Shown: piece by piece, positions 18,565-27,675 of the stretch
Numbering within the stretch: position 1 is the stretch's first letter
How the letters are laid out: the number at the start of each line of letters is the position of its first letter
Assembly (NCBI GenBank): GCA_016931965.1
Contig: JAFGDT010000012.1
Location: 1-42,672 of the forward strand
DNA: 42,672 nt
Source of the DNA: a bacterium
Lineage (GTDB): Bacteria > Zhuqueibacterota > QNDG01 > DSAB01
Direction of reading: 5' to 3'
The notes under the pieces: generated by a model
Databases searched by the model: none
What the model saw: the letters and a program-made list of their open reading frames with translations, nothing else
Told to the model about the DNA's origin: nothing
Program-made: the position numbers and the translations under genes

Positions 18565-19719
18565 ATGCGTCGCATAATTCACTTTTTTATGATCGTCTCA
18601 TTTATCACATTATCGCAACTGCATGCTACACCACGTCAAGGTGGAATCGGATTGCTCTATGTACATTCCGCGCAACTTCTGCAGAAGGGTTACCTGCAAT
18701 TTTATGCAGGAACACAGTATTTTGGAAAGGTGGCCAGTATCGGTTCTGGAAGAGCTTACGCGCTATGGAATGTACAGGGGTTTATGAGTTTGAACTTAGG
18801 CATTAGCTCGCATATTGAATTGGCCTTTTCACCCATTTTCTATCAGGATACAAATAATAACAAAGGCAATATCTTGGAGGGACAGGCGAATGCTTTTGAT
18901 GATCTGTTTCTATCGTTGAAGCTTGGATCATTTGGTGCCATGGAAAGTCCGTTTTTGTTCGGAGGTATGCTGGGAGTGCGGTTTCCTACTGCAAAAACCC
19001 ATAATATTCTCTATGAACCCTATTCTGCAGGTAAATTAGAAGTGACAGCAACGGGTATTGTATCCTATTTTAGTAATACGATTTTTCCTGACGAAAATTG
19101 GTCGATCCATGGTAACCTGAGCTATTTGTACCACAACGATGTGGGGAAAAGTCTAACCGATGATCCCACGGATCCTGTTCCTCAGGCAATCAGTTCAGAG
19201 ATCCTTTTCGGTGTGGGATTAAAATATCCTGCGGGTACATTCGATTTTTCGGGAGAGATCAATGCAAGGACTTTTTTAAATGATCCTCCTGTTACTGCAT
19301 ATAGTCGGGAATATGTTTCGTATTTAACAGCGGGTGTCTATTACAAACCCTATCCTTGGGTCACATTTGAGATGGGTGTTGATTTACGCCTAATTTCTGA
19401 AAAAGATCAAAGTGATTATGCCAATACCGCATTGCCCGCCCCACCGGTTGATTTTCCAAACTACCCAACCTGGCGGGGGATACTCGGTGTAAAATTGGCA
19501 ATCCTGCCAACGAGTCTTTTCCGAACATCAGAAAAGGCACTTTTAGAAGAAAGGGCGCTTGAACGCAATACGATTATTGAGCAGATGATGGAAGGCCGAC
19601 AAGATACTGAAGATGCTGAAAGCGAATTGGAGAGAATTCGATCGGAAAGGCAGAGTATCGAAGAAGAATTGAAAAGGTTAAGAAAATTATTGGAAGATGA
19701 AAGGAACAACAACGATTAA
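18565..19719 (+). CDS. Outer-membrane beta-barrel protein with coiled-coil tail
   Basis: A 384-residue protein of no recognised family. A signal peptide (MRRIIHFFMIVSFITLSQLHA) is followed by about 300 residues with barrel-like alternation (GYLQFYAGTQYFGK, SPFLFGGMLGVRFPT, YLTAGVYYKPYPWVTFEMG). The last 55 residues switch to a strongly charged helix rich in E, R and L heptads (SELERIRSERQSIEEELKR), a likely coiled coil projecting into the periplasm. GGAGG at 18554-18558 best fits the ATG at 18565; the ATG at 18562 is too close. It is the last gene before a hairpin terminator, closing the run that begins at 7297. Confidence 0.8.
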   Translation: MRRIIHFFMIVSFITLSQLHATPRQGGIGLLYVHSAQLLQKGYLQFYAGTQYFGKVASIGSGRAYALWNVQGFMSLNLGISSHIELAFSPIFYQDTNNNKGNILEGQANAFDDLFLSLKLGSFGAMESPFLFGGMLGVRFPTAKTHNILYEPYSAGKLEVTATGIVSYFSNTIFPDENWSIHGNLSYLYHNDVGKSLTDDPTDPVPQAISSEILFGVGLKYPAGTFDFSGEINARTFLNDPPVTAYSREYVSYLTAGVYYKPYPWVTFEMGVDLRLISEKDQSDYANTALPAPPVDFPNYPTWRGILGVKLAILPTSLFRTSEKALLEERALERNTIIEQMMEGRQDTEDAESELERIRSERQSIEEELKRLRKLLEDERNNND

Positions 19720-19751
19720 GGTCGACTTATTTTAGACTCATGTGATTTAGG

Positions 19752-19783
19752 AAACCCTACCCGCTTGTTTCTGGTGGGGTTTT
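19752..19783 (+). terminator. Rho-independent terminator closing the folP-cdaA-PorU operon
   Basis: AAACCCTACC (19752-19761) pairs with GGTGGGGTTT (19773-19782) with one T-G pair and an 11-nt loop, followed by TAT. It begins 32 nt after the barrel gene stop. It overlaps a possible TTG start of the next gene, which therefore is better started at 19828. Confidence 0.7.
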
Positions 19784-19827
19784 ATCATTGCAATAGAATT
19801 GCAGAATCTAAATGGGGATATTCAATC

Positions 19828-22800
19828 ATGGGTTGTCATCAAGTTCATTTTGATATTCGATTTCGTATATTGATAATTGGGTGGTTGTTGATCTCTTGTT
19901 GTTACCTTGCGGCACAAGAATCACAGGAGATGATCGATTTTGAGTATGGTGAACGATTGTATGCAGAAGGTTTATTTTCAATGGCCGTTATCCAATTCGA
20001 TTATTTTGTTGAACAGTATCCAAATAGTCCAAAAGCGCATGAAGCGCAATTTTTGTCGGCAGAGAGTGCTTTTTCATTAGAACAGTATGAAAAAGCCCAA
20101 AAATCCTATCTGAAACTATGTGTTTCATATCCATCATCTCCATCGGCAATCCAAGCACAGTTTCGTATCGGTGAGTGTTATGAAAGAATGGGTAACAATT
20201 TGGGTGCTATTGAATCCTATTCTCGTTTTTACAACGCCTATCCAGAAAGTCAATGGGCTTTGGAAAGTCTGTATCGTGCTGGTCAACTCGCATTTAAAAT
20301 CGATCTATATCAAAAATCTGAATCATTCATCCAACTAATATTGGAACTGTCTTCAAGTGGAGAATATCGTTCAAAATCATTGTTCTTGCTTTCACAAATT
20401 TATCAAGAACAAAATGACTTTGAAAAATCCATTCAAATTCTCAAATCGTATATTGCGCAACCCATCCTGGAATCGGAAAAAGGAAAAGCCTTGTATTTAC
20501 TGGCACAAATCTATGAGACCATGGGCAATTGGCATGAAAGTGAAAACACATATCGACAAATCACTGTTATGAACGACAGGGAAACATTTAAACCCTATGC
20601 CTGGTTTCGTCTTGGATTATTATTCAAATTACAGGTTCAATATGACGAAGCGCTCAACGCCTTTCAACAAGTGATACAATCAGGAGTCAGTGACAGTCTC
20701 TATGCAAAATCGATGTACGCGATGGGTGAAATCAGAAGTGAATTGGGAAATATTCAATCAGCATACGATGCATTTTCATCGGCAGAAAATAGCAGTCTCA
20801 AACCCGAGGAACGGTTGGCTTCCCAATTTCAAAAAGCAAAATGCTTAGAGTTGTTGGGAGAGGATCAACAGGCTCATAGTGAATACCAAGGGATTCTTGA
20901 TGACACGGTTTGTACCGAGTCTATATTGAAAAAAAGTCGTCTTTCTATGGCTCAACTTTATGTAAAAATAGCTGTATGGGATAAAGCTGTTCAACATTAT
21001 AAAGAATATCTGGCCCTTTTTAAGGATGATCTTTTATCCGATTTGATTTTGCTTCGATTGGGTGAGATCTATATTGATCATTTAAATCAGTTTGATTCTG
21101 GATTTCAAGCACTTTCACGAATTTGGGAAGAATTCTCGACAAGTCCATGGATTCCTGAAGCGCGTTATTTCTATGCTGAAACCTTAGAAAGAATCGGACG
21201 CACCGAAGAAGCTGTTCCAATTTACACGTTTATCAATCGCTATTATATTGGCACACAGTGGGCCGAAAAAGCGCATGAACGGTTGAAAACCATTGAAACC
21301 TATTATTTGAGCGATTACAAAAGCGGATTGGCCAAGTTAACAGAACTGATACAAAAGACCTTGTTGGATCCATTAAATTCGAATCTTGCATTCGAATTGG
21401 GTGAAGTGTCTTATCATGATTTAAAACAATATAAGGATGCAATCCAATACTATAAAAGATATTTATCGCTTGATTCACAATTGGAAAACAGGGATGTTGC
21501 GCAATTTCGAATTGGACAATGTTATGAGTCGCTTTATTTCATAAACAATGAATCAGCCTACCTTGACAGTGCAAAAAATATGTATCGTATCGTAAAGGAT
21601 CAGTTTCCAAACAGTCCCTATGCTTGCGACGCCGGTTTCCAAATCGCGAATCTGGAGTCGGATGCATCGTTGGCTTATCAAGTCTATGGGGATCTACTTG
21701 GACAATACACGGATTGCCATCTCAATGATGAGATTCTATATCAGTTGGGTTGTTTGTCTGATCGGATTGATTCCGTTCAAAACAGTTTAAACCATTTCGA
21801 TAGACTCATCAGGGAATATCCTGAAAGCAGTCGAAGGGAAGAGGCCATTTATGAAATAGCCAAAATTCACTATCATCTTGGAAATGTTCAAATTGCTGAT
21901 TCGCTTTTCACTTTGTATTGTGAATACTATTCGAGTGGATCCTTTTTACCCGAGATCTATTTTTATCAAGCTCGGAATGCGATACAACAGAATGATTTTG
22001 AAACAGCTGTTTTCATCCTTGAGCGTCTCAATCAACGTTTTTCATTCTCCCCTTGGTCAGATAGTGCACAAGTTGACTTGGCATATGCTTATCTAAAGGA
22101 GCAGAAATTCGAAAAAGCAGCTGCGTTTTATCAACAAATGGTTGTTGAGGATAGTCTGAGGGAATTTGCCGTTTCTGTCGGATTAATTGAAAACATGTTA
22201 TACAGTAACTATCGAGATGTGATCGGTTTGGCAAAGGCATATGAAGGATTAAAAAACTTTAAAAAAGCCAAAGCACTTTATCTTAAATTGTTGAGCAATT
22301 CACCAGAAACGGTCCATTATGTAATGGCTTTGTCATCTTTGGCAAGAATCGCACAAGAAGAAAATCATATTGCACGTGCCATAGATTACCTCAACCAAAT
22401 CATCGATAAATTTCCTTCGGATAGCACCTATGAACGATTGGGTCTCCTTTATTATCAACTCGAAAATTATGAGCAAGCCGTCTCTGTCTTAGATCAAGCT
22501 GTTGCATTGGTAAATGCTGAAGATGAAGATCTTGGATTGTATATTTCTAGAAAAATCATTGTTGCACTCATACGTCAGGGGAAAATACAACAAACAGAGG
22601 TAAGAATCACAAATTTTGAGAAGATCTATAGAAATAATCCTCAATTGAAAAATGCTCTGGCTGAATTTATATTTGAAAAAGGTCTCATTTACACACAGAG
22701 AAAAGAATTCAATCTGGCTATTGAATGTTTCGAAGAAATCACTGACACATATGATGAAACGTCTTATGTTCCCGATGCTGAATTAGAAATCGGAAGGATA

Positions 22801-23484
22801 TATCTTATTACAAACCAAATTGATCAGGCTTTAAATAAACTGACTCAAATGGTGGATCAATATCCAGATCATCCCATATTGGCCAAAGTCTATCTTAATT
22901 TGGGAGACCATTATTTCCGATCTAACCAATATGAGAATGCGCTGAGGTCGTTTAGATTATCCATACAGTACGATTTAAATGATGAGATAACTCCCGTAGC
23001 CATGCGATATCTGATCCGAACCTATGATTCTCTCCGAATGTGGGATGCAGCTTTAAGTACGACACGTGAATATATTGCTCTTTATCCAGATGCAGAAGAT
23101 ATTTTGGAAAAGAGAGTCCAAATTGGTATTTTCTACATGGATTTGAATGAATATATGCGGGCTGTTGAATATTTACGTGACGTGAAGCGAGATGCAGATT
23201 TTGAAACAGAAGCTGAAATTCAATATTGGATTGGAAAGTGTTTTTACAGTATGGGTCAATTCGAACAGGCTATTTTCGAATTTTTAAAAGTTGAATATTT
23301 GTCAAAACCGACCAGTCTACCTTGGGATACAACCGCACTTTATGAAGCCGGTTTGGCATACACCAAACTTGAAAAAACGGAAGAAGCTCGAAAACTCTTT
23401 GAAAAAATCGTTCAGAAAGAAGGCGCAACAAGCGATCTTGGCCGTATTGCCCGAGCAAGAATCGAAGAGATTGAATCAATGTGA
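19828..23484 (+). CDS. Giant secreted TPR protein (1218 residues)
   Basis: A signal peptide (about residues 1-31, LISCCYLAAQ) is followed by almost nothing but tetratricopeptide repeats from about residue 35 to 1215, on the order of 25-30 copies. Typical repeats are YERMGNNLGAIESYSRFYNA, SPYACDAGFQIANL and ALRSFRLSIQYDLND. The spacing between repeats with acidic, Tyr/Phe-rich surfaces resembles the periplasmic YfiO/YbgF-type TPR family, but the copy number is far larger. It probably forms a long superhelical scaffold in the periplasm or on the surface; partners are unknown. The frame runs open back to 19765, but that TTG lies in a terminator loop. nadC follows after 13 nt. Confidence 0.85.
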   Translation: MGCHQVHFDIRFRILIIGWLLISCCYLAAQESQEMIDFEYGERLYAEGLFSMAVIQFDYFVEQYPNSPKAHEAQFLSAESAFSLEQYEKAQKSYLKLCVSYPSSPSAIQAQFRIGECYERMGNNLGAIESYSRFYNAYPESQWALESLYRAGQLAFKIDLYQKSESFIQLILELSSSGEYRSKSLFLLSQIYQEQNDFEKSIQILKSYIAQPILESEKGKALYLLAQIYETMGNWHESENTYRQITVMNDRETFKPYAWFRLGLLFKLQVQYDEALNAFQQVIQSGVSDSLYAKSMYAMGEIRSELGNIQSAYDAFSSAENSSLKPEERLASQFQKAKCLELLGEDQQAHSEYQGILDDTVCTESILKKSRLSMAQLYVKIAVWDKAVQHYKEYLALFKDDLLSDLILLRLGEIYIDHLNQFDSGFQALSRIWEEFSTSPWIPEARYFYAETLERIGRTEEAVPIYTFINRYYIGTQWAEKAHERLKTIETYYLSDYKSGLAKLTELIQKTLLDPLNSNLAFELGEVSYHDLKQYKDAIQYYKRYLSLDSQLENRDVAQFRIGQCYESLYFINNESAYLDSAKNMYRIVKDQFPNSPYACDAGFQIANLESDASLAYQVYGDLLGQYTDCHLNDEILYQLGCLSDRIDSVQNSLNHFDRLIREYPESSRREEAIYEIAKIHYHLGNVQIADSLFTLYCEYYSSGSFLPEIYFYQARNAIQQNDFETAVFILERLNQRFSFSPWSDSAQVDLAYAYLKEQKFEKAAAFYQQMVVEDSLREFAVSVGLIENMLYSNYRDVIGLAKAYEGLKNFKKAKALYLKLLSNSPETVHYVMALSSLARIAQEENHIARAIDYLNQIIDKFPSDSTYERLGLLYYQLENYEQAVSVLDQAVALVNAEDEDLGLYISRKIIVALIRQGKIQQTEVRITNFEKIYRNNPQLKNALAEFIFEKGLIYTQRKEFNLAIECFEEITDTYDETSYVPDAELEIGRIYLITNQIDQALNKLTQMVDQYPDHPILAKVYLNLGDHYFRSNQYENALRSFRLSIQYDLNDEITPVAMRYLIRTYDSLRMWDAALSTTREYIALYPDAEDILEKRVQIGIFYMDLNEYMRAVEYLRDVKRDADFETEAEIQYWIGKCFYSMGQFEQAIFEFLKVEYLSKPTSLPWDTTALYEAGLAYTKLEKTEEARKLFEKIVQKEGATSDLGRIARARIEEIESM

Positions 23485-23497
23485 TGGATAGAAAAAA

Positions 23498-24367
23498 ATG
23501 AAAGACGATACCGTGTTACAATGGGATAAAATAGATCTATTGCTTGCAGGTGCCATAGAGGAAGATCTGGGTAGGGTGGGTGATATCACGACGGATTCCA
23601 TTATTCCAAAAGAGAAGCAAGGTAAAGGGATATTTGTTGTTAAGGAAAAAGGGGTGATAGCCGGAATTCCCTTTGTGAACCGCTTATTCCAGTTGATTGA
23701 CGCGAATCTTTTTTTATTTTGGGATGTTGATGAGGGTATGTTCGTCGATAAGAACCAACACATCGGTCAGATATTAGGAACTTTGAGGAGTATTTTCTAT
23801 GGTGAACGTATTGCACTGAATCTGTTACAACGCCTTTCTGGAATAGCCACTTTAACATCCCATTTTGTTCAGGCTGTAAAGGGTACCAGGGTAAAAATTA
23901 ATGACACAAGAAAAACAACACCCCAGCTTCGTCTTCTGGAAAAGTATGCGGTTCGAATTGGAGGAGGGCTGAATCACCGTTCTGGTTTGTATGATATGGT
24001 TCTTATCAAAGATAATCATATTGATGCATCGGGTGGGATTTCTCAGGCCATTGAAAATTGTTTGGAAAATAAAGAGATAAAAAAAAGTGATGTTAAGATT
24101 GTAGTGGAAACGCGTACGTTGGATGAAGTACGAAAAGCTATTCAATATCCAATTCATCGTATCATGCTTGATAATATGGATATCCAGACAATTCGTGAGG
24201 CCATAAAAGTCATCAACCACAAAATCGAAATCGAAGTGTCGGGGAATATATCACTTGAGTCAATCGGTGAGGTCGCCAAAACGGGCGTTGATTTCATATC
24301 GGTTGGTGCATTAACACATTCACCTAACGCGCTGGATATATCGTTGAAAATGGTATCTAACAAGTGA
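23498..24367 (+). CDS. nadC: Nicotinate-nucleotide pyrophosphorylase (carboxylating)
   Basis: NadC (quinolinate phosphoribosyltransferase) converts quinolinate and PRPP to nicotinate mononucleotide in de novo NAD synthesis. The 289-residue product shows the family motifs DTRKTTPQLR, GGGLNHRSGLYD, IKDNH, IEVSGNI and VDFISVGALTHS, and an N-terminal EEDLGRVGDITTDSI segment. nadA and nadB are not in the window. It follows the giant TPR gene by 13 nt and may be co-transcribed with it. The 240 nt after it (24368-24607) are AT-rich, without a gene or a clear promoter; a short hairpin TTGAT-TTC-ATCAA at about 24391 is too weak to call a terminator. Confidence 0.95.
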   Translation: MKDDTVLQWDKIDLLLAGAIEEDLGRVGDITTDSIIPKEKQGKGIFVVKEKGVIAGIPFVNRLFQLIDANLFLFWDVDEGMFVDKNQHIGQILGTLRSIFYGERIALNLLQRLSGIATLTSHFVQAVKGTRVKINDTRKTTPQLRLLEKYAVRIGGGLNHRSGLYDMVLIKDNHIDASGGISQAIENCLENKEIKKSDVKIVVETRTLDEVRKAIQYPIHRIMLDNMDIQTIREAIKVINHKIEIEVSGNISLESIGEVAKTGVDFISVGALTHSPNALDISLKMVSNK

Positions 24368-24607
24368 AACCATCTTAAACCGAATAGAAGTTGATTTCAT
24401 CAAATTGATTTTTGTCCTATCAATACCAGCCGTTTTATCCATATCAAAAAAAATCTGTCGTCATCAGTAACTTATCATTACAGAAAAGATTGCTCTATCA
24501 CGGGAAAATTTACTTGCAAAAATAGAAATTATTATTTAGTTTATTCTTTACATAACATATTTTTTTAAAATTTTTTCATTTTAATCCGAATGGGGTGGAA
24601 AACATCG

Positions 24608-25162
24608 ATGGTGGAAATTCGTTTCCATGGGCGTGGAGGTCAGGGGGCTGTGAAGGCTTCGGACATCCTTGCAATGGCCGCATTTCGAGAAGGGAAAGAA
24701 GTACAAGCATTTCCATTTTTCGGTGTCGAGAGAAGGGGAGCACCTGTAACGGCTTTTACGCGTATCAGTCAAGAAGAAATCAGAATACACTGTTATATAT
24801 ATGAGCCGGATGTCCTCATTGTTCTTGATCCGACTCTGATCGGTCCCATACCATTAACTGACGGTTTGAAGCCGAATGGGAAAATCATTATCAACTCGGA
24901 ACGTGATTCAAATTCATTTATTTTTCCGGATACGGAAAATCCAACCATTTTTACGATCGATTGTTCTTCGATTGCATTAAAATATGGACTTGGTTCGAAA
25001 GCTTCACCCATTGTCAATACCGCTATTTTAGGTGCCATTGCCAAAGTAACCGGTCTGGTTTCAATTGAATCGATTATAGAAGTGATTAAGGAGAGGATAC
25101 CGTTATATAAAGAAAAAAATGCACTGGCAGCACAGGAAACATACGAATGCATGTGTGTCTAA
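24608..25162 (+). CDS. porG: Pyruvate:ferredoxin oxidoreductase gamma subunit
   Basis: This 184-residue gamma subunit belongs to the four-subunit 2-oxoacid:ferredoxin oxidoreductase that interconverts pyruvate (or a branched 2-oxoacid) and acyl-CoA with reduced ferredoxin. Motifs VEIRFHGRGGQGAVKAS, FPFFGVERRGAPV and a later VNTAILGAIAK are typical. Of two in-frame ATGs (24590 and 24608) the second gives the usual MVEIRFHG start and has GGTGG 9 nt upstream. The order gamma-delta-alpha-beta matches the classical por operon of Thermotoga and Pyrococcus, which favours pyruvate as substrate; 2-ketoisovalerate oxidoreductase cannot be excluded. Confidence 0.93.
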   Translation: MVEIRFHGRGGQGAVKASDILAMAAFREGKEVQAFPFFGVERRGAPVTAFTRISQEEIRIHCYIYEPDVLIVLDPTLIGPIPLTDGLKPNGKIIINSERDSNSFIFPDTENPTIFTIDCSSIALKYGLGSKASPIVNTAILGAIAKVTGLVSIESIIEVIKERIPLYKEKNALAAQETYECMCV

Positions 25163-25171
25163 AGGAAAAAG

Positions 25172-25468
25172 ATGTCCAAAAAGAATGATGAAAAAGTCAT
25201 CGTAATTCAAAACGGAGACGATATGCCCTCCATGCCTGCATCGATGGGTAGCATGAAGATAAACAAAACCGCTTCATGGAGATCAATCCGTCCTGTTATT
25301 ATTGAAGAAAAATGTAAACGGTGCATGATCTGCTGGAAGTTCTGTCCTGAACCCGCTATCCGACCGGAAGATCCGCCGGTGATCGATTATGATTATTGCA
25401 AAGGATGCGGTATCTGTATTGAAGAATGTCCTTTTGATGCCATTGTGAGTGAAAAAGAGGGGAAATGA
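25172..25468 (+). CDS. porD: Pyruvate:ferredoxin oxidoreductase delta (ferredoxin) subunit
   Basis: A 98-residue subunit with two [4Fe-4S] motifs: CKRCMICWKFCP and CKGCGICIEECP, both C-x2-C-x2-C-x3-CP. It passes electrons from the TPP/FeS core to external ferredoxin. The N-terminal 40 residues (basic, with MPSMPASMGSMK) are typical of the delta subunit. It starts 9 nt after porG. Confidence 0.94.
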   Translation: MSKKNDEKVIVIQNGDDMPSMPASMGSMKINKTASWRSIRPVIIEEKCKRCMICWKFCPEPAIRPEDPPVIDYDYCKGCGICIEECPFDAIVSEKEGK

Positions 25469-25481
25469 AAGTAGGGGTTAC

Positions 25482-26630
25482 ATGAAAAAAGTTCTTACCG
25501 GGAATTTCGCAGCGGCGTACGGAGCAACAGCAGCCAAAGTGAATGTCATTTCTGCCTATCCAATCACTCCTCAAACAACAATTGTTGAAATTTTATCGGA
25601 AATTGTGGCTGACGGTTTGTTGAATGCTGATTTTATTAAAGTTGAATCGGAGCATTCAGCCCTTGCGGCGTGCATTGGAGCTCAGGCAGCTGGAGCACGG
25701 ACATTTACGGCAACTTCCGCTCAGGGGCTTGCTTTGATGCACGAATTGCTCCATTGGGCAACACGGGGTCGACTGCCGATTGTCTTGGCAAATGTGAACC
25801 GGGCTATGGCACCAGGCTGGTCAATATGGGCCGATGCAACAGACTCGGTTGCCCAAAGGGATACCGGATGCATGCAAATTTATTGTGAAAACAATCAGGA
25901 AGTCTTTGATTCAATCCTCATGTCTTATAAAATTGGAGAGCATACAGAACTATTACTCCCGACCATTGTCAATTTGGATGCATTTTTTCTTTCTCACACA
26001 TCACAAATCGTTGATTTATATGATCAGGAAACAATCGATCGCTTTTTGCCTTCTTATAATCCGGAAATTAAACTCGATATCGAAAACCCAAGGGCTTTTG
26101 GCGGTCTGACTTCTCCGGATTATTACTACGAATTTTCGTATAAAATTCAATTGGCACATGAAAAAGCGAAAGAGATCATTGAAGAGGTAGGAAAAGAATT
26201 TTATCGATTCTTTAATAGAGAATACCATCTTTCAGAGCCTTATCGCTGTGATGATGCGGATATGATACTTGTTGATTATGGGACCATTGCCGGTACAGCA
26301 AAAGACGCCGTCGACCGTATGAGAGATAAGGGAATTCATGTAGGTGTTTTAAAGATACGCTATCTACGTCCATTTCCTGAGGAGCAAGTGATTGATATAC
26401 TCAAAAATGCAAAGAAAGTCGGCGTGATCGATCGAGCCATTTCATACGGTCATGAAGGTCCTTTTTTTACAGAGGTGAAAGCATCACTATATGGTTACAG
26501 GATACCGATTTATGGGTTTATCGCTGGGCTTGGAGGACGAGATGTCTCTATTGTGGATATTGAATCCATGGTCGATTACATGCAGGGAAACAAACCTGCC
26601 AATCATATTTGGATAGGACTGAAGAAGTAA
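25482..26630 (+). CDS. porA: Pyruvate:ferredoxin oxidoreductase alpha subunit
   Basis: This 382-residue alpha subunit carries the pyrimidine-binding and transketolase C-terminal-like domains. Visible are SAYPITPQTTIVE, ESEHSALAACIGAQAAG, TATSAQGLALMHE and, in the C-terminal half, VGVLKIRYLRPFPEE and DRAISYGHEGP. The GTG at 25449 would overlap porD; the ATG at 25482 has TAGGGG just upstream and gives the usual MKKVLTGN start, so I prefer it. The stop is 2 nt before porB. Confidence 0.94.
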   Translation: MKKVLTGNFAAAYGATAAKVNVISAYPITPQTTIVEILSEIVADGLLNADFIKVESEHSALAACIGAQAAGARTFTATSAQGLALMHELLHWATRGRLPIVLANVNRAMAPGWSIWADATDSVAQRDTGCMQIYCENNQEVFDSILMSYKIGEHTELLLPTIVNLDAFFLSHTSQIVDLYDQETIDRFLPSYNPEIKLDIENPRAFGGLTSPDYYYEFSYKIQLAHEKAKEIIEEVGKEFYRFFNREYHLSEPYRCDDADMILVDYGTIAGTAKDAVDRMRDKGIHVGVLKIRYLRPFPEEQVIDILKNAKKVGVIDRAISYGHEGPFFTEVKASLYGYRIPIYGFIAGLGGRDVSIVDIESMVDYMQGNKPANHIWIGLKK

Positions 26631-26632
26631 AC

Positions 26633-27553
26633 ATGTCCAATAAAACAAAAGGACAGAAAATAAAATTGACACTTCCCATTGAGGAAGTGATGTCCCCCGG
26701 TCATCTTGCCTGTCAAGGTTGTGGTGCGACACTGGCTTTGCGATATACCCTGAAAGCGCTCGGGCGAAAAACAATCATGTCCATTCCTGCTTGCTGCTGG
26801 TCGGTTATTGACGGTCCGTTTCCTTATTCGGCAGCGGGTGTACCGATTTATCATTGTGCTTTTGAGACTGCAGCTTCCACGGCCTCGGGAATCAGTCACG
26901 CCCTTGCCCAATTGGGCCAGGATAATGTTACTGCGCTTGCCTGGGCAGGAGACGGCGGTACATTTGATATCGGTCTTCAGGCACTTTCAGGTGCGGCAGA
27001 AAGAGGGGATAATGTGATTTATATTGTATATGATAATGAAGCCTATATGAATACGGGCATTCAAAGATCATCGGCAACACCCCATGGTGCATGGACAACG
27101 ACAACGCCTGTGAAACATTATAAGAGGGGACCCAAAAAAAATATTATGGCTATAATGGCCGCACATCATGTTCCTTATTGTGCAACCGCCAATATTGCAT
27201 ATCCTGAAGATTTTATCAGAAAGGTAAAAAAAGCCAAAAACATTATGGGAACCAAGTTTATACACCTCTATGCGCCTTGTCCAACAGGATGGAAGCATCC
27301 ACCTGATATCACCATTCAAGTAGCTCGTTTGGCCACACTCACCAACGTGTTTCCATTATATGAGATTGATAACGACGTTTACACCATCAATAAAAAAATA
27401 CAAAAAGCCAAACCCGTTTCCGAGTATCTGAAACTTCAGGGACGGTTTCGCCATCTTTCTGAGAAAGAAGTTCAATTCATACAAAGGACAGTTGATCAAA
27501 ATTGGAAACGACTATTAAAGTTAGAGGAAGCGTTTCGAAACGAGAAGAATTGA
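26633..27553 (+). CDS. porB: Pyruvate:ferredoxin oxidoreductase beta subunit
   Basis: This 306-residue beta subunit binds thiamine pyrophosphate and one [4Fe-4S] cluster. The cluster cysteines begin with HLACQGCGATLALR; the TPP motif is GDGGTFDIGLQALSGAA followed by VYDNEAYMNTGIQRS. SSATPHGAWTTTTP is typical of the beta subunit, as is CPTGWKHPP near the end. The ATG at 26633, 2 nt after the porA stop, is chosen over an overlapping in-frame start at 26609. No terminator is evident; 122 nt separate it from the adenosyltransferase gene. Confidence 0.95.
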   Translation: MSNKTKGQKIKLTLPIEEVMSPGHLACQGCGATLALRYTLKALGRKTIMSIPACCWSVIDGPFPYSAAGVPIYHCAFETAASTASGISHALAQLGQDNVTALAWAGDGGTFDIGLQALSGAAERGDNVIYIVYDNEAYMNTGIQRSSATPHGAWTTTTPVKHYKRGPKKNIMAIMAAHHVPYCATANIAYPEDFIRKVKKAKNIMGTKFIHLYAPCPTGWKHPPDITIQVARLATLTNVFPLYEIDNDVYTINKKIQKAKPVSEYLKLQGRFRHLSEKEVQFIQRTVDQNWKRLLKLEEAFRNEKN

Positions 27554-27623
27554 ATATCGGATTTTTGTGTGACTGAAGCCAACCTTCTTTAAATATCGCC
27601 AATATTTTTAATGATTTGAATCT

Positions 27624-27652
27624 TTGCAATATCCAGAATAATGTCTTATAGA
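27624..27652 (+). promoter_or_regulatory. Candidate promoter for the adenosyltransferase-thiE run
   Basis: TTGCAA (27624-27629), a 17-nt spacer and TATAGA (27647-27652) lie 24 nt before the start codon at 27676. Each box matches the sigma70 consensus at four of six positions; the surroundings are AT-rich, so the call is weak. Confidence 0.3.
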
Positions 27653-27675
27653 TCCATAAAAGTGATGGTACGAAA

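Noticed and set aside
19765-19827. TTG start at 19765 for the giant TPR protein.
   Set aside because: It lies in the loop of the terminator of the preceding gene; the ATG at 19828 leads straight into a signal peptide.
7118-24425. The 15-mer TTTGTCCTATCAATA occurs at 7118-7132 and 24411-24425, both times shortly after a stop codon (ftsH, nadC).
   Set aside because: Roughly one such match is expected by chance in an AT-rich 42-kb window, and the flanks do not match.
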